In this document: positions 60,763-64,000 of the stretch, piece after piece | Numbering within the stretch: position 1 is the first letter of the stretch | Layout: the number at the start of each line of letters is the position of its first letter | DNA from: Lentilitoribacter sp039986595 | Lineage (GTDB): Bacteria; Pseudomonadota; Alphaproteobacteria; Rhizobiales; Rhizobiaceae | Length of the DNA: 64,000 nt | NCBI GenBank assembly: GCA_039986595.1 | Contig: JBDWQJ010000010.1 | Location: forward strand, 62,001-126,000 | Reading direction: 5' to 3' | Program-made: the position numbers and the translations under genes | The notes under the pieces: generated by a model | The model's input: only the letters and a program-made list of their open reading frames with translations | Databases searched by the model: none | Told to the model about the DNA's origin: nothing

Positions 60763-62136
60763 ATGTCTCAATCCTCTTCAAACAATTTTACCCAAGGTTC
60801 ATTGAGAACCATTTATTTAAAAACGGCACTGCCCATCATTTTTGTGATGGGTATGAATGGTCTATTGTCAGTTGCAGACGCATTGTTCTTAGGTGTGTTT
60901 GTTGGTCCGCAAGCGCTTGCAGCGGTCACGCTCATGTTTCCAATATATATGTTGATTGTTGCGTTATCCACATTGGTATCTAGTGGAATGTCGAGTGTTT
61001 TGGCTCGTTATTTGGGTGCAAATGATCTCGACGGTGCACGCGGAGTGTTTGTCGGAGCTCATGGTTTAGCGATCAGCTTAGGTATTGGTTTAATCCTGTT
61101 GTTTATTGTTTTGGGCCAGCCAATGACATTAATTGCAGCTGGTGATTCTATTGAACTTGCGAAAATGGGTTTGACCTATCTTGCCATTACTGTGTTTTTC
61201 TCTCCGCTTTTGTTTGTCTTATCGGTCAATTCCGATGCATTGCGAAATGAAGGTCGGATAGGCTTCATGAGTGCAATGAGCTTATTAGTTTCCATAGCAA
61301 ATATCGTATTTAATTATATTCTTATTGCTTTGTTAGATATGGGAGTCGCAGGCTCTGCATATGGAACAGCTGCAGCTCAGGCGCTTGCATTTGTCATTAT
61401 CTTTGCATTCCGCTTATTTGGGAACACACCCTTAAAACCGTCTACTATTTTACGTTTTTCCATCAAACGTTATTGGGGGGCTATATTAGCGCTTGGCGCA
61501 CCACAAAGTCTTGGGTTTTTAGGTTTAGCACTTGGTTCTGTTGCAATCATTGCAGCATTACAAATGTTTGGTGGGACGGGTTATGAAAACACAATCTCAG
61601 CATATGGGATCATCACCCGTGTCATTACATTTGCATTCTTGCCTTTATTGGGATTGTCATTTGCGATGCAAACCATCACTGGCAACAATTTTGGCGCGGA
61701 ACTTTGGAGAAGATCAGATGCGAGTTTGAAAATGGCAATCTGGCTGGCATTGATATATTGCGTTCTCGTGCAGATTATTGTGATGATGACACCAGGTCTG
61801 ATTGCAAGCTGCTTTGTGGATGATCAAGTCGTGATATCAGAAGTTGCCCGCATTTTACCAATCATGACGTCTGTGTTTTTTCTCATGGGACCACTCATGA
61901 TGATTGGAACGTATTTTCAAGCGATTGGTTTGGCAACTCCTGCTGCTGTTTTAGGGCTTACGAAACCATATTTCTTTGCAATACCACTGACATTTTTATT
62001 ACCGATTTGGTTGGGTGAGGTTGGTATTTGGTTTGCAGGCCCAATTGCTGAGATCATGTTATTGGGACTTACAATTGTCTTACTGATGCGAAGAGCTCAT
62101 CAAACAAATCTAAAGTGGGGCGTGTATCATAACTGA
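60763..62136 (+). CDS. MATE-family efflux transporter
   Basis: Start at the ATG at 60763 (MSQSSSNNFTQG); a TTG/GTG extension of seven residues is possible. The 457-residue protein has twelve hydrophobic spans in two repeated halves. LPIIFVMGMNGLLSVADALFLGVFVGPQALAAVTLMFPIYML is the typical first unit (landmark: VADALFLG, GPQALAAVTLMFP), and the second half starts LALGAPQSLGFLG. MATE proteins export cationic drugs, flavins or metabolites with sodium or protons. It is monocistronic with its own terminator. Confidence 0.93.
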   Translation: MSQSSSNNFTQGSLRTIYLKTALPIIFVMGMNGLLSVADALFLGVFVGPQALAAVTLMFPIYMLIVALSTLVSSGMSSVLARYLGANDLDGARGVFVGAHGLAISLGIGLILLFIVLGQPMTLIAAGDSIELAKMGLTYLAITVFFSPLLFVLSVNSDALRNEGRIGFMSAMSLLVSIANIVFNYILIALLDMGVAGSAYGTAAAQALAFVIIFAFRLFGNTPLKPSTILRFSIKRYWGAILALGAPQSLGFLGLALGSVAIIAALQMFGGTGYENTISAYGIITRVITFAFLPLLGLSFAMQTITGNNFGAELWRRSDASLKMAIWLALIYCVLVQIIVMMTPGLIASCFVDDQVVISEVARILPIMTSVFFLMGPLMMIGTYFQAIGLATPAAVLGLTKPYFFAIPLTFLLPIWLGEVGIWFAGPIAEIMLLGLTIVLLMRRAHQTNLKWGVYHN

Positions 62137-62168
62137 TCAATTATCATGAGCGATGCGTAAGTTAAATA

Positions 62169-62200
62169 AAAACGGCCCCAATTTAACTTGGAGCCGTTTT
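62169..62200. terminator. Bidirectional rho-independent terminator, MATE gene / proline-rich protein gene
   Basis: A stem of 12 pairs with one mismatch (62169-62181 with 62188-62200) and a 6-base loop is flanked by A-run and T-run, between convergent genes. Confidence 0.85.
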
Positions 62201-62225
62201 TTAAAACATATAATCAAAGATCAGA

Positions 62226-62642
62226 TCAAATAGCAGCAATGATATCTAAGATATCCGTTGTTGTATCTGTTTCTTCATCTGTAGTGAGAGATGTGAGAGC
62301 GTCTTCATCCTCATCTTCTTCGTCATCTTCTATTAGAAGTTCGAGCGCGGCAGCTTCAGCTGATTCTACACCGCCAGATCCACCTTCTTTACCACCTGGA
62401 GGTGGCGGTGGTGGTGGTCTATCGTTACCACCTTGAGTTTGCCCCATCATCATTGAACTAATTGAGCCTTCAGCGCTTATAGATGTGGAACTAGGACCTC
62501 CACTCATTTCGCTACCTTCACCATTTCTTGGCGGCGGAGGTGGTCGTTGCCCTTTTTCTTCTTCGGTGCCGTCTACGGCGTTTTCCAAACCAACCATTTG
62601 AGGCGGCTGATAGTACACATTACTCGAGATACCTGAGATCAT
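62226..62642 (-). CDS. Proline-rich, acidic low-complexity protein, function unknown
   Basis: A 138-residue protein without signal peptide or membrane span. It has two copies of a unit: QRPPPPPRNGEGSEMSGG and DRPPPPPPPGGKEGGSGG, separated by a serine/methionine-rich stretch. The C-terminal third is very acidic (LLIEDDEEDEDEDAL) followed by a threonine/aspartate-rich tail ending DILDIIAAI. Composition suggests a disordered protein, perhaps surface or secreted: glycine/aspartate richness and a hydrophobic C-terminus recall type I secretion substrates, but no RTX nonapeptide is present. An AAAGGG lies upstream of the ATG, and a terminator follows. Reality as a gene is supported by the lack of a better frame. 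Confidence 0.65.
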   Translation of the reverse strand: MISGISSNVYYQPPQMVGLENAVDGTEEEKGQRPPPPPRNGEGSEMSGGPSSTSISAEGSISSMMMGQTQGGNDRPPPPPPPGGKEGGSGGVESAEAAALELLIEDDEEDEDEDALTSLTTDEETDTTTDILDIIAAI

Positions 62643-62885
62643 ATCGATGCCCTTTGTTAAAGATTTAAATCATTTAACTAGAAGCTTAAAAGCTTCACCC
62701 CAACACCTATAGTAGTATGTCGCTATAGTTTATGATAGGTTAATTTTCACGCTGACAATTAAGGGGCTGACTTGCATATATTAAAATTACAATTATAGTT
62801 TTAGTCTCATAAGTAATTGTTATATATGCGGGAATTTTGACATAATAATTGAAGTTGTTTTGGCCTGCTGTATCGCATCTACCGT
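62643..62885. other. AT-rich intergenic region, no gene called
   Basis: A short inverted repeat GAAGCTTAAAAGCTTC (62682-62697) is visible. A 67-codon minus-strand frame overlapping the end of the next gene was not accepted. The promoter of the proline-rich protein gene should lie here. Confidence 0.4.
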
Positions 62886-63254
62886 CTAAAATAGCATTAT
62901 ATTCGCCGCTAAGACAAATATAACGCTTGTTATTGGACCCCATATTTTACGCTCTGCAACTGAGGGTGTTATCCAATTGAGCACACACATGATGAGATTG
63001 ATTATTACTGTAAGCCATCCAGTCCATCTGGGCCAATGTGGCCAAAGACCACCCGTTGAAATGACGGAACATATCATCGCGACAAGTAAGAGAATAGAAA
63101 CTGCTGCTATTATCCGTCCTTGCTTTGGCAACGCGCCATCATGCGTTCCGCCTTGAGTTATTCGTCCCCAAGGCGCGCCTAAAATTAGAGCAACTTGAAA
63201 ACATATGACTCCAAGTATCAGGATTGAATAAACAATGGTTAGATTATAAGTCAT
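62886..63254 (-). CDS. Small four-span membrane protein, function unknown
   Basis: A 122-residue protein with four hydrophobic segments (LTIVYSILILGVICFQVALILG; IIAAVSILLLVAMICSVI; WTGWLTVIINLIMCVLNWI; GPITSVIFVLAANIMLF). Between the first two lies PWGRITQGGTHDGALPKQGR, rich in glycine and polar residues; SVAERKIWGP precedes the last span. I recognise the general look of small uncharacterised inner-membrane proteins but no function. It is divergent from the SGNH hydrolase gene. Confidence 0.75.
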   Translation of the reverse strand: MTYNLTIVYSILILGVICFQVALILGAPWGRITQGGTHDGALPKQGRIIAAVSILLLVAMICSVISTGGLWPHWPRWTGWLTVIINLIMCVLNWITPSVAERKIWGPITSVIFVLAANIMLF

Positions 63255-63366
63255 GTACTTTTAGTGCTTTTGATTTTTGATTACTCGGCGGCACCGTAAC
63301 ACTAGAGGTCGTCTACGCTCAATCTATATTGCAACACTTCGGAAGCGATATTAATTGTTCGCAGTT

Positions 63367-63389
63367 GATCATATTCTTATGATATGATC
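63367..63389. promoter_or_regulatory. Candidate operator upstream of the SGNH hydrolase gene
   Basis: A perfect 8-base inverted repeat GATCATAT / ATATGATC with a 7-base spacer lies in the gap between the small membrane protein gene and the SGNH gene, about 70 bases before the latter. Its binder is unknown. Confidence 0.4.
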
Positions 63390-63460
63390 GAGTTTAAAAA
63401 GTGGCTTTGCGATCAACACGCCTAGTCGGGTGTCCATTGGAAAGAAGTGTTGCGAGAACA

Positions 63461-64000
63461 ATGTTTATAGCGTTTTTACATAAAATGGGTTTCCAACTTA
63501 TTTGCCTGTTCGGGGTCGTGCTTTTCTTAAGTCCGGCATATGCAGATGAAGAAAGTTGTCCCGAATATGCAGTTTATCACACAACCACGGATCAAAGACC
63601 GGCCACGAGTGATAAATTTTTGCAATCGCAGGAACTTCAAAATCAAGAACCCAAAAACGCAGATATTATATTGCTGGGTGATTCTTTGACGCGATCTTGG
63701 AAAACCAAAGACCTTCAAAAAAAGTTGCCAGATTATAAGGTTTTAAACCTTGGAATAGGGGCTGACCGTACCCAGCAGATTATTTGGCGTTTAAGCGAAA
63801 TGAACGCATCAGACTATAATCCTAAATATGTCGTGTTATGGATAGGTACCAATAATCTTCGAACTGATCCGACATGCGCCATATCTAAAGGCATCGTTAC
63901 AATTGTTGACATGTTGACCGGCTTTTGGCCAAACAGCAAAGTTGTTGTGTTAGAGACACCGCCACGCGGTTTAGATTTTTCAGCTTATATGCCTAAACGT
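63461..64000 (+). CDS. Exported SGNH/GDSL-family hydrolase, 3'-truncated by the window edge
   Basis: An open frame begins at the ATG at 63461 and is still open at base 64000, giving 180 residues. A signal peptide is visible (FQLICLFGVVLFLSPAYA, cleavage near residue 26). Block I is ILLGDSLTRSW with the nucleophilic serine, block II is LNLGIGADRTQQI, and block III is LWIGTNNLR. This matches the platelet-activating-factor acetylhydrolase-like SGNH group, which deacylates sugars, lipids or other esters. The catalytic Asp-x-x-His block would lie beyond the window. The start has only a weak Shine-Dalgarno. Confidence 0.9.
   Translation, partial: MFIAFLHKMGFQLICLFGVVLFLSPAYADEESCPEYAVYHTTTDQRPATSDKFLQSQELQNQEPKNADIILLGDSLTRSWKTKDLQKKLPDYKVLNLGIGADRTQQIIWRLSEMNASDYNPKYVVLWIGTNNLRTDPTCAISKGIVTIVDMLTGFWPNSKVVVLETPPRGLDFSAYMPKR

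Noticed and set aside
62188..62436. Plus-strand frame rich in serine and ending in polyproline/glycine
   Set aside because: It is the antisense of the acidic and proline-rich gene at 62226-62642 and begins inside the terminator; the minus frame has a better start and fuller length.
62740..62943. 67-codon minus-strand frame after the small membrane protein
   Set aside because: It overlaps the 3' end of the gene at 62886-63254 in another frame, lacks a ribosome binding site and shows no recognisable domain.

Overview
The window reads as chromosomal DNA of a low-GC (low 40s % by eye) alphaproteobacterium. The run rne / aminotransferase / M48 peptidase / dsbA-like / aroQ / accB / accC / aat, with amiC divergent from rne, is an arrangement I associate with Hyphomicrobiales (Rhizobiales). 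The RNase E has the large acidic insert in its S1 domain and the basic C-terminal tail seen in that group. The many binding-protein-dependent uptake systems (one Liv-type ABC, one sugar ABC, one TTT, one TRAP-TAXI, one DctPQM TRAP) suggest a heterotrophic scavenger, plausibly marine; species assignment is not possible from reading alone. I see no tRNA, rRNA, CRISPR array, insertion sequence or prophage.

Layout. 1-553: 3' part of a cobalt-type nitrile hydratase alpha / thiocyanate hydrolase gamma gene. 798-7459: an unassigned envelope locus of four exported proteins on the minus strand (SH3-like, von Willebrand A, small exported protein, 1011-residue coiled-coil protein), divergent from a membrane-anchored HTH-YARHG protein. 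7576-18024: a catabolic island with an IclR regulator divergent from cyclase-family hydrolase, cupin, SDR, 3-hydroxyacyl-CoA dehydrogenase, a complete Liv ABC transporter, a BKACE-type beta-keto acid cleavage enzyme and a GST. 18118-20408: peroxiredoxin-like protein, AraC regulator, zinc-ribbon protein, aat. 20501-31802: conserved core (accC, accB, aroQ, dsbA-like, M48 peptidase, aminotransferase, rne, amiC). 31945-34943: type I secretion ABC/adaptor pair without a visible substrate. 35023-46320: TRAP-TAXI transporter, DctB/DctD-like two-component pair and TctCBA, all on the minus strand, with a divergent GntR regulator. 46433-49976: pdxH, then a deacetylase/formyltransferase pair and a LacI regulator. 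50127-55232: sugar ABC transporter plus a cytochrome b561. 55327-60491: TRAP DctPQM and an SDR, divergent from a GntR regulator and a second peroxiredoxin-like protein. 60763-64000: MATE exporter, a proline-rich acidic protein, a small membrane protein and a 3'-truncated SGNH hydrolase.

How they work together. Most accessory blocks follow one plan: a one-component regulator reads divergently from a transporter and, usually, the enzymes that use its substrate. A feature seen in all five uptake operons is a strong intercistronic hairpin immediately after the solute-binding-protein gene, consistent with making more binding protein than permease.

The strongest candidates for undescribed biology are the envelope locus at 798-7459, the catabolic route at 7576-18024 (substrate unknown, but ending in a beta-keto acid cleavage), the deacetylase-formyltransferase pair at 47095-48830, and a DctD-like regulator with several substituted sigma-54-activator residues. 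Functions there are inference from domain content and gene order; no searches were run.
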